A stretch of DNA of 64,000 nucleotides, from positions 18,977 to 82,976 of the forward strand of contig DASRVH010000039.1 in the NCBI GenBank assembly GCA_035655155.1, written 5' to 3'. The notes under the pieces are model-generated. The model was not told the DNA's origin and ran no database searches. It saw nothing but the letters and a program-made list of their open reading frames with translations. Source of the stretch: Lentisalinibacter sp035655155 (GTDB lineage Bacteria; Pseudomonadota; Gammaproteobacteria; Steroidobacterales; Woeseiaceae). The position numbers and the translations under genes are program-made. Shown here one piece after another: positions 45,085 to 53,130 of the stretch (positions within the stretch are counted from its first letter, which is position 1; every line of letters starts with the position of its first letter).

Positions 45085-47472
45085 ATGGCTCTACTCAGCG
45101 GATTCAAAACCGATCGTCTCATCGCCGATATCGTCGGCGCGGGCGATACGAATTCGCCGGGCGCCCAGAAGGCGGCCAGCAAGCTGAAGACCATGGGCCC
45201 CTCGGCCGTGCCCCGCGTGATCGACGCGCTGGCCAACAGCACCAAGCAGCAGACCATTCTGTTCGTCGAGGTGCTCGCCGAGCTGGCCAGCCCGAAGAGC
45301 CTCAAGCATTTCGTCGAAGGCCTCTCCGACGGCAACCAGCGGGTCGTCTCCGGCACGGCCTGGGCGCTTTCCAGCACCCGCAACCTGAACCCAAACGACC
45401 TCATCGCCCTGCTGGACGACGAGGAGGTCTCCAAATCGGCCGTGATCGAGATCCTGAACGTGCACAAGCGCAAGCTGAACGTGCGCGACCTGCTGACCAA
45501 GTCGTACGAACTCGAGCACAACGACAAGGCGGCGATCTTCAAGATCATCGACGACGTCGTGGACGCCGACATGGTGCCGGAACTCATTGCCCGGCTCGAA
45601 GGCAAGGACCCCTTCGTCCGCATGCATCTCATCAACATCCTGGGCAGGTTCGACCGGCCCGACGTTGCCGCCGCGCTGGAGAGGCAGCTGAAGAGCAACA
45701 ACAAGATGATCCGGCAGGCGGCTCTGACCGCGCTGGCCCGCATGGACGGCGCACAGAACGTCGAACTGATCGCCACCCTGCTGCAGGACCCGGACTACGA
45801 CGTGCAGACGAAGGCCGTCGACCTGCTGATCCGCATCAACGATCCCTCCACCGTGCGCCACCTCATCCCGGCGCTGAAGGACGAGTCGGAGTATCCCCGC
45901 CGCGCGGCGGTGGAGGTGCTGAACGAGATCGGCACCACGGACTCGGTGAAGGACCTGCTGCAGGCGCTGCAGGACGACGACTGGTGGGTGCGCGCGCGGG
46001 CCACCGACGCGCTGGCCAAGATCGGCGGGCCAAAGGTGATGAACGCGGCGCTGGCGCTGATCCGGGACGAGGACCAGGAGATCCGCCGCGCCGCCATCGA
46101 GATTCTGAACGCCACCAAGGACGACAGCGCCGTCAAGCATCTGATCGAGGCCACGAAGGACGCGGACTGGTGGGTGCGCGAGCGCGCCGTGGACGCACTG
46201 GCCGGCATCGGCAGCACGAAGGCGCTGCCGGCGCTCACCAAGATGCTGGGCCAGCACCCCAAGTCGGACGCCTCGGTGGTGCGCGCGCTGTCGAAGATCG
46301 GCAATGCCACGGTGATCGAGAAGCTGCTGCCCATGCTGAACCGCCAGGAGCGCGAGATCCGGGTGGAGGCCATCAAGGCGATTGCCCACCTCGCGGACGA
46401 GTCAAAGGCGGAGCCCATCCGCAATTACCTGGAGAAGATGAAGCAGCTGGACGATTCGGTCATCGTCAACACGGCAGACAAGGCCATCAAGGAACTCGAG
46501 GCCCGCTTCTCCTCGGACGTGCGCTACCAGAACGTGAAGGCGGAGAAGCTCGCCGCCGAACCGGCGAAGACGCTGCTGATCGAGAACGAGGACATCCAGA
46601 GCATCATCGAGGACGTCGGCGGCAAGCAGCCGCTGGACATTTCCACGCTGGAGCCCGGCGACGTGATCGACGACCGCTATATCTTCGTCGAGAAGATCGG
46701 CAAGGGCGCCTTCGGCACGGTGCTGCTGATGCAGGACAATGTCGTCGACGAGCGGCTGATCCTGAAGTTCCTGAACCCGAACGTCTCCTCGGACGAGGAG
46801 ATGATGAAGCGCTTCGTCCACGAGCTCAGGTTCTCGCGCAAGATCACCCATCCGAACGTCATCCGCATCTACGACTTCCTGAGTGTGCAGGGCCTCTACG
46901 CCATTTCCATGGAGTATTTCCCGTCGCACACGCTCGGGGCCGAGATCGCGGCGCAGAAGCCGATGCCGTTCGCGAAGGCGCTGAAATTCGCCAAGGACAT
47001 CGCGACGGGCATGATGGTGGCCCACGAGGCCGGCGTCATCCACCGCGACCTGAAGCCCGCCAACATCCTCATCAACGAGGAGGGCATCCTGAAGATCGTG
47101 GACTTCGGCGTGGCGGCGGCGGCCACCGCGGGAGACACCCAGCTCACGAAAACCGGCTATGTGATCGGCTCGCCCAAATACATGGCACCGGAGCAGATCC
47201 TCGGCAAGCGGGTGGACGAGAAGGCGGACATCTACAGCCTGGGCGTCATGATCTACGAGATGCTGACCGGCACGCCGCCCTACACCCGGGGCGACCACAT
47301 GTCGGTGATGTACCAGCACGTCCAGGGCAAGGCCCGCAAGTGCCAGGAGGTCAACCCGAAGATCCCCGACGACCTGGCGGCGCTGGTCAACCGCACCATG
47401 TCCGTGGACAAGAACAAGCGCCATCCCACCATGGCGGAGCTGAAAGACGAGCTCGAAGCCATCCGGCTCTGA
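45085..47472 (+). CDS. HEAT-repeat Ser/Thr protein kinase
   Basis: This 795-residue protein combines about ten HEAT/PBS-lyase-type repeats (residues about 30-490, e.g. LLQALQDDDWWVRARATDALAKIG) with a C-terminal Hanks-type kinase (about 530-795). The kinase is complete: G-loop IGKGAFGTV from about 538, K561, HRDLKPANIL with D655, DFG with D673, and GSPKYMAPEQI. No membrane helix is present, so it should be cytoplasmic. It is followed by two PilT-family ATPase genes, which suggests a role in controlling pilus retraction. Phosphorylation targets are unknown. Confidence 0.88.
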   Translation: MALLSGFKTDRLIADIVGAGDTNSPGAQKAASKLKTMGPSAVPRVIDALANSTKQQTILFVEVLAELASPKSLKHFVEGLSDGNQRVVSGTAWALSSTRNLNPNDLIALLDDEEVSKSAVIEILNVHKRKLNVRDLLTKSYELEHNDKAAIFKIIDDVVDADMVPELIARLEGKDPFVRMHLINILGRFDRPDVAAALERQLKSNNKMIRQAALTALARMDGAQNVELIATLLQDPDYDVQTKAVDLLIRINDPSTVRHLIPALKDESEYPRRAAVEVLNEIGTTDSVKDLLQALQDDDWWVRARATDALAKIGGPKVMNAALALIRDEDQEIRRAAIEILNATKDDSAVKHLIEATKDADWWVRERAVDALAGIGSTKALPALTKMLGQHPKSDASVVRALSKIGNATVIEKLLPMLNRQEREIRVEAIKAIAHLADESKAEPIRNYLEKMKQLDDSVIVNTADKAIKELEARFSSDVRYQNVKAEKLAAEPAKTLLIENEDIQSIIEDVGGKQPLDISTLEPGDVIDDRYIFVEKIGKGAFGTVLLMQDNVVDERLILKFLNPNVSSDEEMMKRFVHELRFSRKITHPNVIRIYDFLSVQGLYAISMEYFPSHTLGAEIAAQKPMPFAKALKFAKDIATGMMVAHEAGVIHRDLKPANILINEEGILKIVDFGVAAAATAGDTQLTKTGYVIGSPKYMAPEQILGKRVDEKADIYSLGVMIYEMLTGTPPYTRGDHMSVMYQHVQGKARKCQEVNPKIPDDLAALVNRTMSVDKNKRHPTMAELKDELEAIRL

Positions 47473-47508
47473 CGCCGGCGCCGCACTGGTCATCCGTGCC
47501 GCCCGGGC

Positions 47509-47566
47509 CTGGCCACCGTTGCCATCGGGCGCTGGCCATCTTTGCCATTAGGCCCTAGCATAGGGC
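47509..47566. promoter_or_regulatory. Direct repeat and inverted repeat upstream of pilT
   Basis: Two 21-base copies with 17 identities begin at 47509 and 47532 (ctggccaNcNttgccatNgg), a spacing of 23 bases, about two turns of the helix. They are followed by the inverted repeat GCCCTA-gca-TAGGGC (47552-47566). The arrangement looks like a regulator site before pilT, or a weak promoter and operator. This is inferred from the pattern alone. Confidence 0.4.
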
Positions 47567-47610
47567 TGCGCGGGGCGACCGGCCCCGCGTACTTACGAGC
47601 AGGCGCAGAC

Positions 47611-48705
47611 ATGGCACGCATAGACGCATTCCTGAAACTCGGCCTGGCCCAGGGCTGCTCCGACGTCCATCTGGCGGTGGGCGTGCCGCCGATGCTGCGC
47701 ATGCACGGCGATCTCATGCCGATCAAGTTCCGGGAACTCTCGGACACCGAACTCGACACCTACGTGGCCGAGATCCTGACCAAGTCCCAGCAGGACAAGT
47801 TCGAGAGCGGCCACGACCTCGACTTCTCCTACGTGAGCGAGGACGGCGGGCGCTTCCGTGTCAACCTGTTCCGCAAGGACACGGGCATCGGCGCCACCTT
47901 CCGCCACATCCCCACCGACATCCCCACGATGGAGTCGCTGGACCTGCCGCCGGTGATCGAGAAGTTCTGCGACTATCACCAGGGCATGGTGCTGGTGACC
48001 GGCTCCACCGGCACGGGCAAGTCGACCACGCTGGCCTCCATGATCGACCACCTGAACCGGCACCGGAACCTGAACATCATCAGCCTGGAAGACCCCATCG
48101 AGTTCGTGCACCCGAGCAAGAACTGCCAGGTCATCCAGCGGGAGCTGGGCACTCACCTGACCAGCTTCGCCGACGGCGTGCGCTCCGCCATGCGCGAGGA
48201 CCCGGACGTGATCCTGGTGGGCGAGCTGAGAGACGCCGAGACCATCAGCATGGCCATGACGGCGGCCGAGACCGGCCATCTCGTGCTCGGCACGCTGCAC
48301 ACCACGGGCGCGGTGAAGACGATCGACCGCATGATCGACGCGCTGCCCGGAGAACTGCGGGAGCAGACCAAGAGCTTCCTGGCACAGAGCCTGAACGCCG
48401 TGGTGACCCAGGTGCTGGTGAAGACGCCGGACGGGCGCGGACGCAAGGCCGTGCTGGAGATACTGATCAACACCAAGGCCATCTCCAACCTCGTCATGAG
48501 CGACCAGACCCACCAGATCCCGGCCCAGCTGCAGACCGGCCGCGATCTCGGCATGCAGACCATGGATCAGGCGCTGCTGGAGGCCATCGAGGCCAAGGTG
48601 ATCGACCCGGATGACGCATTCCGTTTCGCCCACGACAAGAAGCGCTTCCAGCGATTCGTGACCAACACGGACGTGCTGCCGAAGCTGGATATCGCAACCT
48701 CGTGA
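47611..48705 (+). CDS. pilT: Type IV pilus retraction ATPase PilT
   Basis: PilT powers pilus depolymerisation and twitching. The 364-residue ATPase has Walker A GSTGTGKSTT at about 131-140, the Asp box SLEDPIEFVH, Walker B DVILVGELRDAET and the His box GHLVLGTLHTTGA. The AIRNLIRE-type end motif common in PilT reads AISNLVMSDQ here. The ATG gives a family-typical start (MARIDAFLKLGLAQGCSDVHL). It lies between the HEAT-kinase and a second retraction ATPase. Confidence 0.92.
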   Translation: MARIDAFLKLGLAQGCSDVHLAVGVPPMLRMHGDLMPIKFRELSDTELDTYVAEILTKSQQDKFESGHDLDFSYVSEDGGRFRVNLFRKDTGIGATFRHIPTDIPTMESLDLPPVIEKFCDYHQGMVLVTGSTGTGKSTTLASMIDHLNRHRNLNIISLEDPIEFVHPSKNCQVIQRELGTHLTSFADGVRSAMREDPDVILVGELRDAETISMAMTAAETGHLVLGTLHTTGAVKTIDRMIDALPGELREQTKSFLAQSLNAVVTQVLVKTPDGRGRKAVLEILINTKAISNLVMSDQTHQIPAQLQTGRDLGMQTMDQALLEAIEAKVIDPDDAFRFAHDKKRFQRFVTNTDVLPKLDIATS

Positions 48706-48712
48706 GCAGCCG

Positions 48713-49795
48713 ATGAGCACGGAGACCGCCAGCACGAACCTGATCGATCCCTATCTGCGGGAGGCGCTGGAGCGGGACGGCTCGGACCTGCACTTCCTCG
48801 CCATGGACCCGCCGCGCGTGCGCGTCTACGGCAACCTCAACGAGCTTCGGGACGAGCGGCTGGACCCCGCTCACGTGCAGGAGGCGCTCTACCAGATCAT
48901 GAGCGGCGTCGCCCAGAAGCATTTCGAGGCCGAGGATGCGGTGGATTTCGCCTACGAGGTCCCCGGGCTGGCCCGCTTCCGGGTCAATGCCTTCCGCCAC
49001 CTCAACGGCATCGGCGCCGTATTGCGCGCCATTCCCACCGAGGCGAAGACGCTGGACGATCTCGCCATGCCCGACGTGGTGAAGAACCTCTGCCGCCAGA
49101 CCCAGGGCATGATCCTCGTGACGGGCAAGACCGGCTCGGGCAAGTCCACCACCCTGGCCGCGATGATCGACGCGATCAACCTGCGCCTGAAGGGCCATAT
49201 CCTCACCATCGAGGACCCCATCGAGTTCGTGCACCAGCGCAAGGGCTGCCTGATCAGCCAGCGCGAAGTGGGGGTGCACAGCCCGTCGTTCGCCGATGCC
49301 CTGCACTCGGCCCTGCGCGAGGACCCCGACGTTATCCTGGTGGGCGAACTGCGCGATCTCGAGACCATTAGCATCGCGGTGACGGCCGCGGAGATGGGCA
49401 TCCTGGTCATGGGCACGCTGCACACCAACGGTGCCGCCCAGATCATCGACCGCATGATCAACGCCTTCCCCCACGACAAGCAGTCGCATATCCGCACGAT
49501 GCTCTCGACCTCGCTGCGGGGCGTGATCTCCCAGCAGCTCGTGCCCACCAAGGGCAAGCCCGGCCGGGTGGCGGCGCTCGAGATCATGGTCAATACGCCC
49601 GCCATCAGCAACCTCATCCGCCAGGGCAAGATCGATCAGCTCGAGAACGCCATGCAAAGCGGCGGGGCCATGGGCATGAAGACCATGGACACCGCCCTGC
49701 GCGAACTGTACGAACGGCGCTTCATCAGCGGCAAGGAGGCCTACCAGAAGGCCATCAGCAAGTCGAAGTTCGAGCCGATGAAGGACGAGAACTGA
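48713..49795 (+). CDS. PilT/PilU family retraction ATPase
   Basis: The second, 360-residue retraction ATPase shares the PilT layout: GSDLHFLAMDPPRVRVYG near the start, Walker A GKTGSGKSTT at about 138-147, TIEDPIEFVHQRKG, Walker B DVILVGELRDLET and MGTLHTNGA. It follows PilT after seven bases. PilU normally needs PilT to act; from sequence alone this could be PilU or a second PilT, because it carries AISNLIRQG, close to the PilT end motif. It ends in a basic/acidic tail. Confidence 0.85.
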   Translation: MSTETASTNLIDPYLREALERDGSDLHFLAMDPPRVRVYGNLNELRDERLDPAHVQEALYQIMSGVAQKHFEAEDAVDFAYEVPGLARFRVNAFRHLNGIGAVLRAIPTEAKTLDDLAMPDVVKNLCRQTQGMILVTGKTGSGKSTTLAAMIDAINLRLKGHILTIEDPIEFVHQRKGCLISQREVGVHSPSFADALHSALREDPDVILVGELRDLETISIAVTAAEMGILVMGTLHTNGAAQIIDRMINAFPHDKQSHIRTMLSTSLRGVISQQLVPTKGKPGRVAALEIMVNTPAISNLIRQGKIDQLENAMQSGGAMGMKTMDTALRELYERRFISGKEAYQKAISKSKFEPMKDEN

Positions 49796-49840
49796 GCCGA
49801 TCCGGCCCGACCCGCCGCCCGCCCGCCGCGGCGCCTCTGG

Positions 49841-49846
49841 CATAAT
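49841..49846 (+). promoter_or_regulatory. Possible -10 box for metG
   Basis: CATAAT in the context TGGCATAATCC lies 29 bases before the metG ATG. The identical 11 bases precede the HEAT-kinase gene. No clear -35 was found. Confidence 0.4.
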
Positions 49847-49875
49847 CCCCGCCTGCCCGAAAAAGACACTCCGAA

Positions 49876-51966
49876 ATGGCCGAACAACGCCGCAAGATAC
49901 TCGTCACCAGCGCCCTGCCCTACGCCAACGGCTCCATCCACCTGGGCCATCTGGTGGAATACCTGCAGACCGACATCTGGGTGCGCTTCCAGAAGTCCCG
50001 CGGGCACGATTGCCGTTACGTCTGCGCCACCGACGCCCACGGCACGCCCACGATGATCCGCGCCCGCCGGGACGGCATCAGTCCCGAGACGCTGGTGGAG
50101 CGCATGACGGCCGAGCACGAGCGGGATTTCGGCGACTTCCAGATCGAGTTCGACAACTACTACTCGACCCACACGCCCGAGAACGAGGCCATCGTCACCG
50201 CCATGTACGAGCGGCTGCAGGAAGCCGGCTGCATCTACACCGAGGTGGTCAACCAGGCCTACGACGAGAAGGAGGGCATGTTCCTCCCGGACCGCTTCGT
50301 GCGCGGCGACTGCCCGGTTTGCGGCACGCCCGACCAGCACGGAGACAACTGCGAGGCCTGCGGCAGCACCTACACCCCCCGGGACCTCAAGAACCCCGTC
50401 TCGATCCTCTCGAACACCGCACCGGTCTACCGCGACAGCGAGCATTACTTCTTCCGCCTCTCGCGCTTCGAGGACTTCCTGCGCCGCTGGATGGCCGCCT
50501 CGCAGCTGGACACCGGCGTGGTACGCAAGCTGGAGGAGTGGTTCGACAAGGGCCTGCAGGACTGGGACATCTCCCGCGACGCGCCCTATTTCGGCTTCCG
50601 CATCCCGGGCACCGAGGACAAGTACTTCTACGTCTGGCTGGACGCGCCGGTGGGCTACATGGCGAGCTTCCGCAACCTGGCCGACCGGGAGGGGCTCGAC
50701 TTCGACGCCTGGTGGGGCCCGGATGCCGACGGCGAGCTCTATCACTTCATCGGCAAGGACATCGTCTATTTCCACGCGCTGTTCTGGCCCGCGGTCCTGC
50801 ACGGCTCCGGCTACCGCACGCCGGACGGCGTGTTCGCCCACGGCTTCCTCACCGTCAACGGCGAGAAGATGTCGAAGTCCCGGGGCACTTTCGTGAACGC
50901 CCGCACCTATCTCGCCCACCTGGCGCCGGAGTACCTGCGCTACTACTACGCGGCGAAACTCGGCCCGGGCACCGACGACATCGACCTCAGCCTGGAAGAT
51001 TTCGTGGCCCGGGTGAACTCCGACCTGGTGGGCAAGCTGGTCAACATCGCCAGCCGCTGCTCGGGCTTCGTCACCAAGCACTTCGACGGCGAGCTGGCCG
51101 CCGAGCTGCCGGACCCGGCCCTCTACGCCGAGTTCGCCGCCCGCGCCGGGGAGATTGCGGCCCGCTACGAGGCCCGCGAGTTCGGCCATGCCATGCGCGA
51201 GATCATGGCGCTGGCGGACCGGGCGAATCAGTACATCGACACCCACAAACCCTGGATACTGGCCAGGGACGCCGAGCGGCTGCCCGAGGTCCGGAGCATC
51301 TGCACCCAGGGCCTGAACCTGTTCCGCATGCTGATGGTCTGGCTCCAGCCGGTGCTGCCGCATCTGGCGGCCCGGGCCGCGGAACAGTTCCGCGAGGACG
51401 ACTGGTCGTGGGACGACGCGGTCCGGCCGCTGCTCGGCACGGCCATCGAACGCTACGAACCCCTGATCACACGCATCGATCCCAGACAGGTGGACGCCAT
51501 GATCGACGACTCCCGGCAAGACGGCAACGGCGGCCATAGCAGCACTGGCGGCAATGTCCGCAGCGGCGGAGATCGCGGCAGCAGCGGAGATAGCGGCAGC
51601 AGCGGCGCGGCGAGGCCGGAGGCCTCCGCGTCCGCGGCGGACGAGATCACCATCGACGACTTCATGAAGGTGGACCTGCGCGTGGCCCGGATTCTCAAGG
51701 CCGAACACGTGGAGGGCGCCGACAAGCTGCTGCGCCTGACGCTGGACACCGGCGGCGGCGAGAAGACCGTGTTCGCGGGCATCAAGTCGGCCTACGACGC
51801 CGCGGCGCTGGAAGGGCGACTGACCGTGCTGGTCGCCAACCTGAAGCCGCGCAAGATGCGCTTCGGCACTTCCGAGGGCATGGTGCTGGCCGCCGGGCCG
51901 GGGGGCGAGGACATCTTCCTGCTCTCGCCGGACGAGGGCGCCGAGCCCGGCATGCGCGTCAAGTAG
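49876..51966 (+). CDS. metG: Methionyl-tRNA synthetase
   Basis: The 696-residue class I synthetase has HIGH as HLGH in YANGSIHLGHLVEYL, a zinc site (CPVCGTPDQHGDNCEACG), KMSKS at about 331-335 and a C-terminal EMAP-like tRNA-binding domain (VDLRVARILKAEHVEGADKLL). A Gly/Ser/Asn-rich linker (about residues 550-585) joins the catalytic part to that domain and is longer and more repetitive than usual. It begins 80 bases after the second pilus ATPase gene. Confidence 0.97.
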   Translation: MAEQRRKILVTSALPYANGSIHLGHLVEYLQTDIWVRFQKSRGHDCRYVCATDAHGTPTMIRARRDGISPETLVERMTAEHERDFGDFQIEFDNYYSTHTPENEAIVTAMYERLQEAGCIYTEVVNQAYDEKEGMFLPDRFVRGDCPVCGTPDQHGDNCEACGSTYTPRDLKNPVSILSNTAPVYRDSEHYFFRLSRFEDFLRRWMAASQLDTGVVRKLEEWFDKGLQDWDISRDAPYFGFRIPGTEDKYFYVWLDAPVGYMASFRNLADREGLDFDAWWGPDADGELYHFIGKDIVYFHALFWPAVLHGSGYRTPDGVFAHGFLTVNGEKMSKSRGTFVNARTYLAHLAPEYLRYYYAAKLGPGTDDIDLSLEDFVARVNSDLVGKLVNIASRCSGFVTKHFDGELAAELPDPALYAEFAARAGEIAARYEAREFGHAMREIMALADRANQYIDTHKPWILARDAERLPEVRSICTQGLNLFRMLMVWLQPVLPHLAARAAEQFREDDWSWDDAVRPLLGTAIERYEPLITRIDPRQVDAMIDDSRQDGNGGHSSTGGNVRSGGDRGSSGDSGSSGAARPEASASAADEITIDDFMKVDLRVARILKAEHVEGADKLLRLTLDTGGGEKTVFAGIKSAYDAAALEGRLTVLVANLKPRKMRFGTSEGMVLAAGPGGEDIFLLSPDEGAEPGMRVK

Positions 51967-51999
51967 CGGCGGCCGCCTGAAGGCGCCGGCGCGAGCCTC

Positions 52000-52005
52000 T
52001 ACAAT
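52000..52005 (+). promoter_or_regulatory. Possible -10 box for the rsx operon
   Basis: TACAAT lies 25 bases before the rsxA ATG, with CTGAAG 17 bases upstream as a weak -35. A perfect palindrome GGCGGCCGCC (about 51968-51977) separates it from metG but has no T-run. Confidence 0.4.
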
Positions 52006-52029
52006 AGCGGGACACTCGGGGTCCCGGAC

Positions 52030-52611
52030 ATGACCGATCTTTTCCTGATCATCGTCGCCACGGTACTGGTCAACAACTTCGTTCTGGTGAAGTTCCTCGG
52101 CCTGTGCCCGTTCATGGGCGTCTCCACGCGGGTGGAGCCCGCCGCCGGCATGGCGCTTGCCACCGGTTTCGTGCTCACGCTGTCGTCGGCGGTCAGCTAT
52201 CTGGCCGAGACCTGGATACTGGTGCCCTTCGGCCTCGAATACCTGCGCACCCTGGCCTTCATCCTGGTAATCGCCTGCATGGTGCAGTTCACCGAGATCA
52301 TGGTGCGGCGCCTGAGCCCGCTGCTGCACCGGGTGCTCGGCATCTATCTGCCGCTGATCACCACCAACTGCGCGGTGCTGGGCGTAGCCCTCCTGAACAC
52401 CCGCCAGGCGGAGAGTTTCGCCCAGTCCGTCGCCTACGGCCTCGGCGCCGCGGCCGGTTTCGCCCTGGTGCTGGTGCTGTTCGCGGAGATCCGCGCGCGC
52501 CTGGCGACGGCGCCGGTGCCCGCCGCCTTCCGCGGCGCGGCCATCGGCCTTGTCACCGCGGGCATCATGTCCCTGGCCTTCATGGGCTTCTCCGGTTTCG
52601 CGGGGCTCTGA
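52030..52611 (+). CDS. rsxA: Rnf/Rsx electron-transport complex subunit A
   Basis: RsxA is one of the membrane subunits of the ion-pumping Rnf complex, which couples ferredoxin and NADH redox to ion transport and, in E. coli, keeps SoxR reduced. The 193-residue protein starts LFLIIVATVLVNNFVLVKFLGLCPFMGVS with six membrane segments and ITTNCAVLGVAL. It opens the order A-B-C-D-G-E-nth, as in E. coli. Confidence 0.96.
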   Translation: MTDLFLIIVATVLVNNFVLVKFLGLCPFMGVSTRVEPAAGMALATGFVLTLSSAVSYLAETWILVPFGLEYLRTLAFILVIACMVQFTEIMVRRLSPLLHRVLGIYLPLITTNCAVLGVALLNTRQAESFAQSVAYGLGAAAGFALVLVLFAEIRARLATAPVPAAFRGAAIGLVTAGIMSLAFMGFSGFAGL

Positions 52612-52614
52612 CGC

Positions 52615-53130
52615 ATGCTCGGCGCAGTCCTCACGCTCGCAGTGCCGGCCTTCGCCGCCGGTTTCGGCCTGGCCTGGGCGGCGCGGCGCCTGCCCGCGGA
52701 CGAGGAACCGCTGACCGAGCGCATCGACGCGCTGCTGCCCCAGACCCAGTGCGCCCAGTGCGGCTATCCCGGCTGCCGGCCCTACGCGCGGGCGATCGCG
52801 GACGGCAGCGCCGGGATCAACCAGTGCCCGCCGGGGGGCGAGCAGACCATCCGTGCGCTCGCGGAGCTGCTGGGCCGGGAGGCGCTGCCCCTGGACCCGG
52901 CCTGCGGCACCGAGCCGGGACCGCAGGTGGCGGTCATCCGCGAGGCCGAGTGCATCGGCTGCGCTCGCTGTCTGCCGGCCTGCCCGGTGGATGCCATCGT
53001 CGGCGCGCCCCAGTACCTGCATACCGTGATCGAGCGCGAGTGCACCGGTTGCGAGCTGTGCCTGGATCCCTGTCCGGTGGACTGCATCGACCTGGTGCCC
53101 GTGCGCCCGGTGCCGGGCGCGGAATCATGA
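52615..53130 (+). CDS. rsxB: Rnf/Rsx complex iron-sulfur subunit B
   Basis: RsxB is the peripheral electron-transfer subunit. The 171-residue protein has an N-terminal membrane anchor, a Cys motif CAQCGYPGCRPYA for one 4Fe-4S cluster and two ferredoxin motifs, CIGCARCLPACPVD and CTGCELCLDPCPVD. It is at the short end of the family. Its stop overlaps the rsxC ATG (ATGA). Confidence 0.95.
   Translation: MLGAVLTLAVPAFAAGFGLAWAARRLPADEEPLTERIDALLPQTQCAQCGYPGCRPYARAIADGSAGINQCPPGGEQTIRALAELLGREALPLDPACGTEPGPQVAVIREAECIGCARCLPACPVDAIVGAPQYLHTVIERECTGCELCLDPCPVDCIDLVPVRPVPGAES

Noticed and set aside
44748..49875. The kinase/pilT block as a recent mobile island
   Set aside because: No transposase, integrase, tRNA end or flanking direct repeat is seen, and base composition looks like the flanks.
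51528..51633. Gly/Ser/Asn-rich repetitive stretch in metG as a mobile or CRISPR-like repeat
   Set aside because: The units are imperfect, in frame and fall exactly in the linker before the tRNA-binding domain, so they are a low-complexity protein linker.
49741..53022. Minus-strand open frame of 1093 codons opposite metG and rsxA-B
   Set aside because: It is rich in His, Gly, Ala, Val and Arg without a recognisable domain and mirrors the high-GC codon pattern of strongly supported genes on the plus strand.
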